39,423 nt of DNA, taken from IMG/VR virus record IMGVR_UViG_3300046787_000150, positions 1-39,423 of that record. One strand, 5' to 3'. The notes under the pieces are model-generated. The model ran no database searches. It worked only from the letters and a program-made list of their open reading frames with translations, and was not told the origin of the DNA. The DNA comes from a virus. This document shows positions 31,986 through 38,355 of the stretch, one piece after another (position 1 is the first letter of the stretch; every line of letters begins with the position of its first letter). The position numbers were made by a program, and so were the translations under genes.

Positions 31986-32453
31986 TTAAATTTGATTGTT
32001 AATTTTATGATATTTTTCTTTATTAATTTTGTAGCAATTTATAGCGTCGTCCTTACTTGAAAATGAACCTAAATGTATTTTTTTATAGTTGACCATTATA
32101 TATGATATCCATTTTTTAGATCTTTTACAAAATGAAAACCCATTTACATTTTTCATATTCATTGCATTCTGACTCTTAGTTACACTTCTAAGATTTAGTA
32201 TTCTATTATCTGTCTTTATTCCATTTATATGATCAATACATTCTACCGACTCATTATATTTAATGTACCATGCGAATTGATGTCCATACAAATAGTAGCA
32301 GTTTTTGTTTTGATCTCTCAATGTTAATAATCTATATCCGTTTTTAGTTGTTTTTATACATTTTTTTCCTGTCGGAGTTGTTATGTCTCCAGTTTTTTCG
32401 TCGTAAATAAACCCTAAAGACTTAGCTAATAAACATTTTTCAATCTTATCCAT
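31986..32453 (-). CDS. HNH endonuclease with AP2 domain
   Basis: The 155-residue reading (from ATG at 32453) has a family-typical opening, IEKCLLAKSLGFIYDEKTGD. The HNH core has YLYGHQFAWYIKY and CIDHINGIKTDNRILNL (about 72-88). A C-terminal AP2 DNA-binding unit follows (GFSFCKRSKKWISYIMVNYK ... IHLGSFSSKDDAINCY). The longer start at 32471 overlaps the nuclease gene by 17 bases; the 32453 ATG begins one base after that stop and fits the family better. The gene is strikingly AT-rich beside its neighbours and probably arrived as a mobile homing endonuclease between two replication genes. Confidence 0.85.
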   Translation of the reverse strand: MDKIEKCLLAKSLGFIYDEKTGDITTPTGKKCIKTTKNGYRLLTLRDQNKNCYYLYGHQFAWYIKYNESVECIDHINGIKTDNRILNLRSVTKSQNAMNMKNVNGFSFCKRSKKWISYIMVNYKKIHLGSFSSKDDAINCYKINKEKYHKINNQI

Positions 32454-32454
32454 A

Positions 32455-33189
32455 CTACAATTCTTCTTCAATGATGTAACTATTTATGTCAGCCCAAGCG
32501 TCCTTACCAAAGAACTTGTTGTACTGATCAATCGCCGAGATTACCTTAACTCGTCCAGACTCTAAGAAGTCGTCGCTACAAGTAAACTCTCCTAGCATCC
32601 CCGTTTCCTTGTCTATAACATAGAACACTAACGGCTTACCGAAAAACTCTTGGTACAGGTACGCCTGACTATCGTAGTTGTACTTCTTTGCGCTGTATCT
32701 AAACTCTGATATCTTTGACGTTGTCTTAATGTCTATGATCATCTCGTCGGTCACAATGTCAGCCTTACCCTTCCACATAGCTCCATATATCTCCTTAACA
32801 TTTGGCACCTCGAACTGATTACCAGCCTTGTAGATGTTATCGTAAAAGTGCAGGTTGCCCTTCATTACATTGACAAGGTTGTTAAGTTCCTCTACCTCAG
32901 GTCTAAGGATAAGTATACTAGCTCCAGACTCCTTGATCGCGTCCTTGTAGATATTCGTGTTACGGCTTGACGCGTCCACGATATTAAAGTTACCCAACTT
33001 ATCTGGCTCCAGCATTGCGGTGTGAAAGTAGCTACCTTCGATCATTGCCTTAGTAGTCTCTCCTCTTTGCTTAAAGTTCTTAGGATTGTTTAGTAAGTCT
33101 CCAATGTCTGAGTTAGACAAGAACTGCTTACCTAGATCACCGTAGTAGTCCGCGTCGTTTTTTAATTGTTCAATGATGTTAGTCGACAT
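32455..33189 (-). CDS. RecB-like PD-(D/E)XK exonuclease
   Basis: This 244-residue protein has the layout of the phage exonuclease family with DUF3799-type PD-(D/E)XK domains. It has GSYFHTAML (52-60), the catalytic set GKAD (141-144) and IDIKTT (152-157), and the QAYLYQ helix (175-180). The Asp144, Asp153 and Lys155 arrangement is intact. It would chew DNA ends for recombination or degrade host DNA. It overlaps the upstream partner gene by 11 bases, a pairing that recalls phage exonuclease-annealing protein operons. Confidence 0.85.
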   Translation of the reverse strand: MSTNIIEQLKNDADYYGDLGKQFLSNSDIGDLLNNPKNFKQRGETTKAMIEGSYFHTAMLEPDKLGNFNIVDASSRNTNIYKDAIKESGASILILRPEVEELNNLVNVMKGNLHFYDNIYKAGNQFEVPNVKEIYGAMWKGKADIVTDEMIIDIKTTSKISEFRYSAKKYNYDSQAYLYQEFFGKPLVFYVIDKETGMLGEFTCSDDFLESGRVKVISAIDQYNKFFGKDAWADINSYIIEEEL

Positions 33190-33703
33190 AATTTCCTAGT
33201 TCTTTTTTAGTAGCAGTAGAGATTGTGTACTTAGACTGCAGGTTGTTAATAATACTAGCCAATCCTAGTTGCTTGTTTGCCTTAACGTACTCGATAACTC
33301 CAGCCCAGTTAGGTGACTCTGGTGTTAGTTCCGTCTTAGCATTTACTGGTGCTGATCCCTCTCCTACCGATATGATCCTATTGATCGCTAGTCCCTGAGC
33401 CTCTCCGATACGTCCCTTGTTAGGCTTAACGCTTAGCTCAATTGTAATGTTCTTCCAAGCATCAACGTTACCTGACTTGACCGCATTGTGTAGCATCTTA
33501 CAGTTTCCTGAGTTCAGGATCATTGGCTTGGTTGGTCGTCCAGATGGTAGTTTAGCTTCCTTGAAGTAGGCTACGTTCTTTAGCTCCTGCTTGGTTAGTT
33601 GTACCATCTTCTGCTCTACCCTATCAACGGTGAGCTGTACTGGTCCGTCTAGTTCGTATGAACTCATGAACGGACTGTCGAATGCGTCTTTCCAGTTTGT
33701 CAT
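33179..33703 (-). CDS. Putative ssDNA-binding or recombination partner protein
   Basis: The 174-residue protein is coupled to the exonuclease by an 11-base overlap. It has a probable beta-rich N-terminal half (LDGPVQLTVDRVEQKMVQLT; LNSGNCKMLHNAVKSGNVDA; ITIELSVKPNK) and a helical C-terminal part that may form a small protein- or DNA-binding domain. I recall similar proteins next to PD-(D/E)XK nucleases in Bacteroidota phages, but I have no named family. An annealing or ssDNA-binding function is inferred from context. Confidence 0.55.
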   Translation of the reverse strand: MTNWKDAFDSPFMSSYELDGPVQLTVDRVEQKMVQLTKQELKNVAYFKEAKLPSGRPTKPMILNSGNCKMLHNAVKSGNVDAWKNITIELSVKPNKGRIGEAQGLAINRIISVGEGSAPVNAKTELTPESPNWAGVIEYVKANKQLGLASIINNLQSKYTISTATKKELGNYVD

Positions 33704-33948
33704 TTTATTTTAGATATTATTTGTTTCACTTCCTCTATCTTGGCAATGCAGTCCTTTACGTCCTGACAGTTCTCTGTCTTAAGATCCAGATACTTTCTAA
33801 GCGCTTGTTCCACGCTGAGGTAGTACCACTTGTCTGTGAATATAAAGTCTACCATCTCACCATCCTTCTCTCGCTGTCTTGGTGTAGCGAAGTGCAGTGT
33901 TGTACCTACACTATCTGATTTGATTGAATACTCTTCGTCTAGTTTCAT
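33700..33948 (-). CDS. Small hypothetical protein
   Basis: The 82-residue acidic protein (MKLDEEYSIKSDSVGTTLHF) has a segment YYLSVEQALRKYLDLKTENC that looks helical. No family is recognised. It overlaps the recombination-partner gene by four bases (ATGA) and lies one base from the upstream gene, so it is co-translated with them. Confidence 0.6.
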   Translation of the reverse strand: MKLDEEYSIKSDSVGTTLHFATPRQREKDGEMVDFIFTDKWYYLSVEQALRKYLDLKTENCQDVKDCIAKIEEVKQIISKIK

Positions 33949-33949
33949 G

Positions 33950-34327
33950 CTATTTAAGTTTTAAAATTTCTGTGTACTTGTTCATGATATGCACTCTGTG
34001 ACTCTTCATTGAGTGGTAATGCTTTTGATTGTTTCGATTGGTCAGTTCCAGCCTTATCTTGGACTGGATGCCATTGAGCGAGTTGTTGTAGTTAAATATA
34101 CACACGTTGTACACGCCTACTCTGAATCCTAGATCGTAGAATACTTGGTACTGATCGTCGCAAATCTCTGTGTACGAGTCTCCTATGATCTTTGTGTTGT
34201 ATATCTTAATGTCTCCGTCCGTGTTTTCTATCTTTATTCCCTTGTAGATGTATGACACCGAGTAGGGAGTAACTAGCTTTGTAGCTAACGGATCTGTACT
34301 TGCCTGATTAAAAATTTCTTCTTTCAT
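33950..34327 (-). CDS. Hypothetical first gene of the replication operon
   Basis: The 125-residue protein has a beta-rich centre (VSYIKGIKIENTDGD-like strands, YQVFYDLGFRVGVYNVCIFN) and a basic C terminus (RNNQKHYHSMKSHRVHIMNK). No family is recognised. It is the first gene after a TATATTTG promoter box that ends only four bases before its ATG, so its message may be leaderless. As the first gene of the operon it may be expressed early. Confidence 0.6.
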   Translation of the reverse strand: MKEEIFNQASTDPLATKLVTPYSVSYIYKGIKIENTDGDIKIYNTKIIGDSYTEICDDQYQVFYDLGFRVGVYNVCIFNYNNSLNGIQSKIRLELTNRNNQKHYHSMKSHRVHIMNKYTEILKLK

Positions 34328-34331
34328 GTGG

Positions 34332-34339
34332 CAAATATA
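34332..34339 (-). promoter_or_regulatory. Putative leftward promoter (TATATTTG) for the replication operon
   Basis: On the minus strand the sequence is TATATTTG-CCAC-ATG. The box matches TAnnTTTG and lies in the 15-base gap between two genes. Only four bases separate it from the start codon, so transcription would begin at or beside the ATG, giving a leaderless or near-leaderless message. No -33 TTG is found at the usual spacing. Confidence 0.6.
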
Positions 34340-34342
34340 AAT

Positions 34343-34816
34343 CTATAAAAGATAAATTCCTAATTTTTTTTCAAATTCTTTTAGCATTAGTTCAGCTATT
34401 CTTTTTGACTTTACAACTATTCCAAACACAGATGGATTTACAGATGAAATTTCACATACTGAAGGATGAGGCCCTGCAAATATTCCAAACTTTAACTGAT
34501 TATAATCACTCCAGTCTGGCGTCCATCCGTCGTTGTGAGCTATTGCAAAGTTTGTCATTTCAGCCATTAAATTACACTTGAAAGCTACATTGTTAGCGTC
34601 TTCTTCTCTTTTAAATACAAAAAGAGGGTTGGCTAGTACGTTTCTTGACCCCTTTAACGTATGGAATCCTTCGTCTGCGTATGAATTTATTTGGTAATAA
34701 GTCTCTACAGATGGCCTAGATAATAGTTTTGAGTGCAACCACACTTTTGCTGGACTAATTAATTCTTTTAATTGTTTAATAGTAAACTCTCGTCCGTTTA
34801 TATTTATTGTTTCCAT
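34343..34816 (-). CDS. Conserved hypothetical phage protein
   Basis: The 157-residue protein has a first region ININGREFTIKQLKELI, then FVFKREEDANNVAFKCNLMA, DGWTPDWSDYNQLKFGIFA and a C-terminal FGIVVKSKRIAELMLKEFEK. The DGWTPDW and VVKS.RIAE.ML patterns are ones I have seen in unannotated Bacteroidota phage proteins. No catalytic motif is evident. It is markedly more AT-rich than the replication genes to its left, and it ends at the boundary between accessory and replication regions. Confidence 0.6.
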   Translation of the reverse strand: METININGREFTIKQLKELISPAKVWLHSKLLSRPSVETYYQINSYADEGFHTLKGSRNVLANPLFVFKREEDANNVAFKCNLMAEMTNFAIAHNDGWTPDWSDYNQLKFGIFAGPHPSVCEISSVNPSVFGIVVKSKRIAELMLKEFEKKLGIYLL

Positions 34817-34935
34817 TGCTCTTTTAGTTTTTCTTTTATTGTTTTTAATTTATTAATGCAGTACGTGTTGTCTCTGACCTCTAGTACCGCTATAACTATA
34901 TCTATGTCGTTAAGTATTTCTTGTTGCTCTGTCAT
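34804..34935 (-). CDS. Small helical hypothetical protein (43 aa)
   Basis: The frame from ATG at 34935 to TAA at 34804 encodes 43 residues (MTEQQEILNDIDIVIAVLEV..., Lys-rich end), probably a single long helix or coiled coil. The start shares one base with the upstream stop (TAATG) and the end overlaps the next gene by 13 bases. Coupling on both sides supports translation. Function unknown. Confidence 0.6.
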   Translation of the reverse strand: MTEQQEILNDIDIVIAVLEVRDNTYCINKLKTIKEKLKEQWKQ

Positions 34936-35171
34936 TAGAATAGTCTTTTTATTTGTTGCTTGTCCATGGATAGAACGCTAGTTAATGCGTTGTCCATGTC
35001 GTCGTTGGTACTTAAAATTTTGAAAAGAACGTGTACTTTCCTGTCTGTCAGTCGTTTGCCTTGTGAGAAACTCTTCACTCTCATCAACGTCTCTTGGAAC
35101 TTGTTGTGCTCGTCTGGGGTAGTCAAGGTCTCTCCTTGATCATTTACCCATCTTCCGTTAATTACTTTCAT
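34935..35171 (-). CDS. Small hypothetical protein
   Basis: The 78-residue protein begins with a strand pair (MKVINGRWVNDQGETL) and continues helical (FQETLMRVKSFSQGKRLTDR; VLFKILSTNDDMDNALTSVL). No family is recognised. It overlaps both neighbours (14 bases upstream, one base downstream), so it is part of the linked set of accessory genes. Confidence 0.6.
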   Translation of the reverse strand: MKVINGRWVNDQGETLTTPDEHNKFQETLMRVKSFSQGKRLTDRKVHVLFKILSTNDDMDNALTSVLSMDKQQIKRLF

Positions 35172-35331
35172 CGTATATTGTTAGTTTAGAATCTATAGGT
35201 AGATCGTACCATAGATCGATTAGTTCTTGATTAATTTCTTCTTCTCCGTATAGACTCTGTAGTTCTTGACGTCCTAGAGTTCTGTACCATGTGTCTAGCT
35301 TGTTTTCTATTGCTTCTCTGTATGTTGCCAT
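35158..35331 (-). CDS. Small acidic hypothetical protein (57 aa)
   Basis: The frame from ATG at 35331 to TAA at 35158 encodes 57 residues (MATYREAIENKLDTWYRTLG...) rich in Glu, Asp and Tyr. It overlaps the downstream gene by 14 bases and the upstream gene by 25, leaving no gap in the operon. No family is recognised. Acidic small proteins of phages sometimes mimic DNA, but nothing here shows that. Confidence 0.6.
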   Translation of the reverse strand: MATYREAIENKLDTWYRTLGRQELQSLYGEEEINQELIDLWYDLPIDSKLTIYDESN

Positions 35332-35495
35332 TCGTATTTGATTAGTGCAAAAATTATATTCTGCCTGGTTAATTTTTTAGCCTCTGACCAGCTAAGGTTA
35401 GACTCGTTCATTTCGTACTTTGCAAGTTGTCCAAATTTTTTATTGTACTCGCGCTCTCTGTCAAGGTAGTTCTTGATGTTTACTTTTCTTCTCAT
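35307..35495 (-). CDS. Small basic hypothetical protein
   Basis: The 62-residue basic protein (MRRKVNIKNYLDREREYNKK) has a helical C terminus, SWSEAKKLTRQNIIFALIKY. The LSWSEAKKLT pattern is common in small phage proteins of unknown function. It overlaps the upstream gene by 35 bases and the downstream gene by 25. Confidence 0.55.
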   Translation of the reverse strand: MRRKVNIKNYLDREREYNKKFGQLAKYEMNESNLSWSEAKKLTRQNIIFALIKYEWQHTEKQ

Positions 35496-35676
35496 CTATT
35501 AAATAATTAATGTAGTTATAAATTTCTATTTCACGTTCTGTGCTGACTATCATTGTCGCTATCGTATCGGAATCTATTATCCCGTTGTCGTTAAAGAAGT
35601 CGTCGTATAGACTCTTTAGTTCTCTGTTGAGACACTCTAGTTTAGAGGATATCTTTATACTGGCTTCATGTTGCAT
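35461..35676 (-). CDS. Small acidic hypothetical protein
   Basis: The 71-residue helical protein (MQHEASIKISSKLECLNREL) carries an Asp-rich turn (DDFFNDNGIIDSDTIATMIV) and a short Lys-rich end. No family is recognised. It overlaps both neighbouring genes, 22 bases upstream and 35 downstream. An EF-hand was considered for the Asp-rich turn, but the spacing does not fit. Confidence 0.55.
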   Translation of the reverse strand: MQHEASIKISSKLECLNRELKSLYDDFFNDNGIIDSDTIATMIVSTEREIEIYNYINYLIDEKKSKHQELP

Positions 35677-35840
35677 AGTAGTGATATTGTTATTGTTATT
35701 TCAATAAGCGACACTAGTATCACAGCTACTCCAAACGGATCGTCTTTTGTTTTTCTTATCCCCCAATTGGAAAGGTGTGTTAGTGTTGTGTGTAGTAGTA
35801 TTACTACTACTACGGCTAATGCTAGTGGTATCTGTATCAT
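35655..35840 (-). CDS. Small membrane protein with two hydrophobic segments
   Basis: The 61-residue protein has two clear membrane spans: about 4-20 (IPLALAVVVVILLHTTL) and about 36-56 (PFGVAVILVSLIEITITISL), joined by a charged turn (SNWGIRKTKDD). Size and hairpin topology fit a small holin-like or superinfection-exclusion membrane protein, but no lysis gene is nearby. The first span is encoded partly by an imperfect GTA repeat (35792-35810). Confidence 0.6.
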   Translation of the reverse strand: MIQIPLALAVVVVILLHTTLTHLSNWGIRKTKDDPFGVAVILVSLIEITITISLLCNMKPV

Positions 35841-35844
35841 AATT

Positions 35845-35934
35845 TTATTTGTTTTTAAATTGTTTACTTAAAATAGGAACTACTAAAATAGAACCTACTC
35901 CATAACCTAATAATAAACCTGTAAAAAATTCCAT
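35845..35934 (-). CDS. 29-residue membrane peptide ending in -QFKNK
   Basis: The frame from ATG at 35934 to TAA at 35845 encodes 29 residues with one hydrophobic span (FFTGLLLGYGVGSILVVPIL) and the basic end SKQFKNK. The start lies in an exact copy of the shared leader, and its own last codons (CAATTTAAAAACAAATAA) are another copy of the same sequence. It is too short to name a family. Confidence 0.6.
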   Translation of the reverse strand: MEFFTGLLLGYGVGSILVVPILSKQFKNK

Positions 35935-35961
35935 ATCTTATTTGTTTTTAAATTATTTTTA

Positions 35962-36312
35962 TTAATTTGAATAATCAATACAGACTATTGTATCGTTATA
36001 AATACCAAAATTTTCTTTTTTAGTTTCCCCATTTCTAACATCAGAGAAGTGATCTAATTCTTCGTCTGTAAGTTCTCTTCTAATTGGTTTGCAATATTTC
36101 TGTATTTGAATTAATCCAAAAATGCTACAATATAATGAAGGCGCTATTTTATTTTTTTGTTCTTCGATACATTTAAATGTTTTATAATAGTTGCGCTCAT
36201 ACCAATTTGCATAGCATCCATTTAAGAAATTAAAATGGCTATAAGAATGATTGGGTATTTTAATGACATAGTTTCCTATTTTAAAAACTATTCTTGTCAC
36301 ACCGCGTTTCAT
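35962..36312 (-). CDS. Hypothetical protein with kinase-like features
   Basis: The 116-residue protein has a strand pattern with a lysine in NYVIKIP (14-20) like the ATP-binding VAIK strand of protein kinases, a middle segment AP(S)LYCSIFGLIQIQKYC, and a C-terminal ENFGIYNDTIVCIDYS (100-115) like the catalytic end of phage kinase-like proteins (..N.G.....++DY). It is far too short for a full kinase, and the usual D-x4-N spacing is not kept (Asp91, Asn101). It may be a miniature or inactive kinase-fold protein. It is AT-rich and flanked by shared leader copies. Confidence 0.5.
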   Translation of the reverse strand: MKRGVTRIVFKIGNYVIKIPNHSYSHFNFLNGCYANWYERNYYKTFKCIEEQKNKIAPSLYCSIFGLIQIQKYCKPIRRELTDEELDHFSDVRNGETKKENFGIYNDTIVCIDYSN

Positions 36313-36315
36313 ATC

Positions 36316-36690
36316 TTATTTGTTTTTAAATTGTTCAAACCAAGTCTTTATGCATTGCGTAGTAACCGACCTTTTGCCGTGCCTTTCGTTTGAATGAACA
36401 AGTAATCTAAAAACTTCGTCCTCGCTATACTTATTCTTGTCTTGTTCTTGTTGCCATTTAGCACCCATTATTACTAATTGCATTAACGATTTATAATTAT
36501 AAAAATGATTTTCATTTGTAATTCTTTTCGCAAATTCTTCAAGTGTTTCTTGTTTATTATAAACCTTTTGGTTTTTCTCTAATTCAGAAAGTTCATTTAT
36601 TTTTTCCCAAATTTCTGATACTTTAATACTTTCATCAAAGTTATCTAATCCATCAGAAATAAACCATTTTAATTCTTCTATTGCTGTCAT
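36316..36690 (-). CDS. MTAIE-type hypothetical protein
   Basis: The 124-residue helical protein begins MTAIEELKWFISDG and ends EQFKNK, with a central MQLVIMGAKWQQEQDKNKYS and SEDEV that I recall in many unannotated Bacteroidota phage proteins (GAKWQ.E...YSE.EV). No enzyme motif is visible. Exact copies of the shared leader sit before its start and overlap its stop, and its first codons resemble those of two nearby genes. Confidence 0.6.
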   Translation of the reverse strand: MTAIEELKWFISDGLDNFDESIKVSEIWEKINELSELEKNQKVYNKQETLEEFAKRITNENHFYNYKSLMQLVIMGAKWQQEQDKNKYSEDEVFRLLVHSNERHGKRSVTTQCIKTWFEQFKNK

Positions 36691-36703
36691 ATCTTATTTG
36701 TTT

Positions 36704-36844
36704 TTAAATTAAATAAATAATTTCAGTTGTGTAATTAACTCCTAGTGTGTCCATATTTGAACAAAATCTTTCAAACTCTTGTCGAGTAAACTTTACAAAG
36801 GATAATATTCCTTTTATATAAATTCTGTATTCTTTTACTGGCAT
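36704..36844 (-). CDS. Small hypothetical protein (46 aa)
   Basis: The frame from ATG at 36844 to TAA at 36704 encodes 46 residues (MPVKEYRIYIKGILSFVKFT...) with strand-like N-terminal and helical middle parts. The start follows a variant of the shared leader (AAAACAAATAAGATATG), and another exact copy covers its stop. No family is recognised. It fills the gap between two longer genes. Confidence 0.6.
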   Translation of the reverse strand: MPVKEYRIYIKGILSFVKFTRQEFERFCSNMDTLGVNYTTEIIYLI

Positions 36845-36847
36845 ATC

Positions 36848-37006
36848 TTATTTGTTTTTTGTGAATATTTTATCCCAATCCTTACCAATCCATTCGATAT
36901 ATTTATCTCTTGATTTTTGGTATTTTCTCTCGTTTATTTCCATTGCTATAAAGCATAAAACCATTAAAAAAAATGGTATTGCCACTAAAATATCAATTGC
37001 TGTCAT
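36848..37006 (-). CDS. Small single-span membrane protein (52 aa)
   Basis: The frame from ATG at 37006 to TAA at 36848 encodes 52 residues. MTAIDILVAIPFFLMVLCFI forms an N-terminal membrane anchor, followed by a charged cytoplasmic-type tail (EINERKYQKSRDKYIEW) ending KNK. The MTAI start matches two neighbours, and the KNK end is written in the shared leader of the next gene. Function unknown; the anchor-plus-charged-tail form is common for phage membrane effectors. Confidence 0.65.
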   Translation of the reverse strand: MTAIDILVAIPFFLMVLCFIAMEINERKYQKSRDKYIEWIGKDWDKIFTKNK

Positions 37007-37013
37007 ATCTTAT

Positions 37014-37262
37014 TTATTTATTATAATAATCACTATTTGAAACATCGCGTGTAGAAACTCCTAAATATAAATTAGTATCTATTTTTTTTCTTAACTCAAC
37101 CTTACCTTCTTTTGCACTATACCAATTTCCTTGATATTTAAACTCGAATCCACTATCTCTCATTACTATAGTCATTTCTTCTTTATCATCTGTTACCAAT
37201 GTTATTGGTAAGTAAACTTGTTCTAATTGGAACGAATAATCTTGATTAATTTCTATTTTCAT
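37014..37262 (-). CDS. Small beta-rich hypothetical protein
   Basis: The 82-residue protein (MKIEINQDYSFQLEQVYLPI) is probably mostly strands. It has FEFKYQGNWYSAKEGKVELR in the middle and ends YYNK, a variant of the recurrent -NK end. No family is recognised. It starts after a degenerate leader copy and is followed by the MTAI-type membrane peptide. Confidence 0.55.
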   Translation of the reverse strand: MKIEINQDYSFQLEQVYLPITLVTDDKEEMTIVMRDSGFEFKYQGNWYSAKEGKVELRKKIDTNLYLGVSTRDVSNSDYYNK

Positions 37263-37284
37263 ATCTTATTTTTTTTTAAGTTTG

Positions 37285-37473
37285 TTAAAATCTTCGGTCA
37301 TTTGTAACCATATCACCCCACCTTTTATCAATTATAAAATTAAAAAATCCTTTAATTCCATACACATAGAAATAATAACCGCCTCTTGAATACATTCCGA
37401 CTGAAGCACCTTTACGCCCCCAACAAGTATATTTTGCTTTTTTACCAAATACAATTCCTCTATCTATTTTCAT
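37285..37473 (-). CDS. Small basic, Gly/Tyr-rich hypothetical protein
   Basis: The 62-residue protein (MKIDRGIVFGKKAKYTCWGR; SRGGYYFYVYGIKGFFNFII) is basic and aromatic. No family is recognised and no zinc site is present. It follows a degenerate leader copy (ATAAATAAATAAAATATG). A 22-base gap, longer than usual here, separates it from the next gene. Confidence 0.5.
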   Translation of the reverse strand: MKIDRGIVFGKKAKYTCWGRKGASVGMYSRGGYYFYVYGIKGFFNFIIDKRWGDMVTNDRRF

Positions 37474-37480
37474 ATTTTAT

Positions 37481-37678
37481 TTATTTATTGAAAATTTCAT
37501 TGTAATAATTTTCATTTAATTCAAAAGTATTATCACTATCAGAATAACCATTTTCATAAGCATCAATAATCTGTCGCTTTTCTAATTCTTTAGCTATATT
37601 AAACAACCCTCTGTAATATGGATCGTCTTCAAAATCAATGCTTGGCAGTCTATTAGCTAACCATTCTATTGCTGTCAT
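37481..37678 (-). CDS. MTAIE-type small hypothetical protein
   Basis: The 65-residue protein starts MTAIEWLANRLPSID and has FNIAKELEKRQIIDAYENGY, a layout (..A+E+EKQQI+.AY..G) that I recall as a frequent small phage protein of unknown function. It ends NEIFNK, a variant of the -NK end. It shares its first five residues and much of the DNA around its start with the 36316-36690 gene. Confidence 0.65.
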   Translation of the reverse strand: MTAIEWLANRLPSIDFEDDPYYRGLFNIAKELEKRQIIDAYENGYSDSDNTFELNENYYNEIFNK

Positions 37679-37971
37679 AAGTGTAGTATTGCTTCGTCTT
37701 CGTTAATATCCTCGTCTTGTATCTCTAGTCTTAAGTTGTCTTGGTCTAGTATGGTTAGGAAGAATGTCCATGAATTTCCGGTCTTCCTTGCCCTAGTTGG
37801 AAACTTTTTTGATTCTAGTGTAGGTCTCTTAAATACAACCTTATTGTCGTATACCTTGTATACAAATTCTTGACTGAACCAGTCGTTACTGATACTCACA
37901 TTAAATCTATACGGACATGTTGCGCTGTTAGGGTACAGTCTAACTTCGTTTTGTTTTATCGGTGTTCTCAT
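37675..37971 (-). CDS. Small beta-rich hypothetical protein
   Basis: The 98-residue protein has strand-like segments (VRLYPNSATCPYRFNVSISN; FVYKVYDNKVVFKRP; WTFFLTILDQDNLRLEIQDE) and an acidic end (DINEDEAILHL). No family is recognised. Its stop overlaps the next start by four bases (ATGA). It is less AT-rich than the leader-linked genes on either side. Confidence 0.55.
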   Translation of the reverse strand: MRTPIKQNEVRLYPNSATCPYRFNVSISNDWFSQEFVYKVYDNKVVFKRPTLESKKFPTRARKTGNSWTFFLTILDQDNLRLEIQDEDINEDEAILHL

Positions 37972-38180
37972 ATCTTGCTTGTTTTTATAAATCCAATCTC
38001 TACCCCAATCTGAACGTCATCCCAGTCCAGTGCGTCTTCAAGGTCTTGTCTTGTTACTATCTGTGATTCACTCTCATCGTTGTATAGGGCAAATAATGTT
38101 TTGCCATCGTGAAAGTATTCTATTGCATCGTGATAGCTTAGTATCTGCCATGCAAATCCGTCCTGTGTTAATTTTTCCAT
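37968..38180 (-). CDS. Small acidic hypothetical protein
   Basis: The 70-residue acidic protein (MEKLTQDGFAWQILSYHDAI; TLFALYNDESESQIVTRQDL) has a helix followed by strands. No family is recognised. It ends FIKTSKI in a mutated leader copy (AAACAAGCAAGATATGA), where the usual TAA is read as AGC and the frame stops at the TGA overlapping the next ATG. Confidence 0.55.
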   Translation of the reverse strand: MEKLTQDGFAWQILSYHDAIEYFHDGKTLFALYNDESESQIVTRQDLEDALDWDDVQIGVEIGFIKTSKI

Positions 38181-38278
38181 AGTGTTATAATGTCGTATTT
38201 GTCGTTGATGTATAGGTACGCGTCGTCTGTTTCTTTATAGAATCGATAAGGCGTTCCGTTCTTGATTAGTATATTCAT
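38168..38278 (-). CDS. 36-residue hypothetical peptide
   Basis: The frame from ATG at 38278 to TAA at 38168 encodes 36 residues (MNILIKNGTPYRFYKETDDA...), a beta-hairpin-like pattern. The start shares one base with the preceding stop (TAATG), and the end overlaps the next gene by 13 bases. This continuous coupling supports translation. Function unknown. Confidence 0.55.
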   Translation of the reverse strand: MNILIKNGTPYRFYKETDDAYLYINDKYDIITLWKN

Positions 38279-38355
38279 TACTTGTTTACTACTACTACCA
38301 TCATGGTAAAGAATACTGCCCATAGCAGTATCACGTAGGCTATTTGTTTTTTCAT
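38278..38355 (-). CDS. 25-residue single-span membrane peptide
   Basis: The frame from ATG at 38355 to TAA at 38278 encodes 25 residues: a short basic start (MKKQ) and one hydrophobic span (IAYVILLWAVFFTMMVVVV) ending NK. It overlaps the upstream stop by four bases (CTATGA) and shares one base with the next start. Such peptides can act in membrane insertion, superinfection exclusion or lysis control, but no role is visible here. Confidence 0.55.
   Translation of the reverse strand: MKKQIAYVILLWAVFFTMMVVVVNK

Noticed and set aside
35792-35810. Perfect inverted repeat GTAGTAGTA/TACTACTAC
   Set aside because: It lies inside codons for a Val/Ile membrane span and follows from GTA-rich low-complexity coding; there is no T-tract and it is in mid-gene.
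36852-37040. Open frame of 62 codons on the plus strand with hydrophobic stretches
   Set aside because: It is antisense to the 52-residue membrane peptide, which has a leader copy, the shared MTAI start and proper operon context.
37522-37529. TACTTTTG on the minus strand, a TAnnTTTG match
   Set aside because: It lies well inside a gene in very AT-rich DNA, with no terminator or gap nearby; chance matches are expected.
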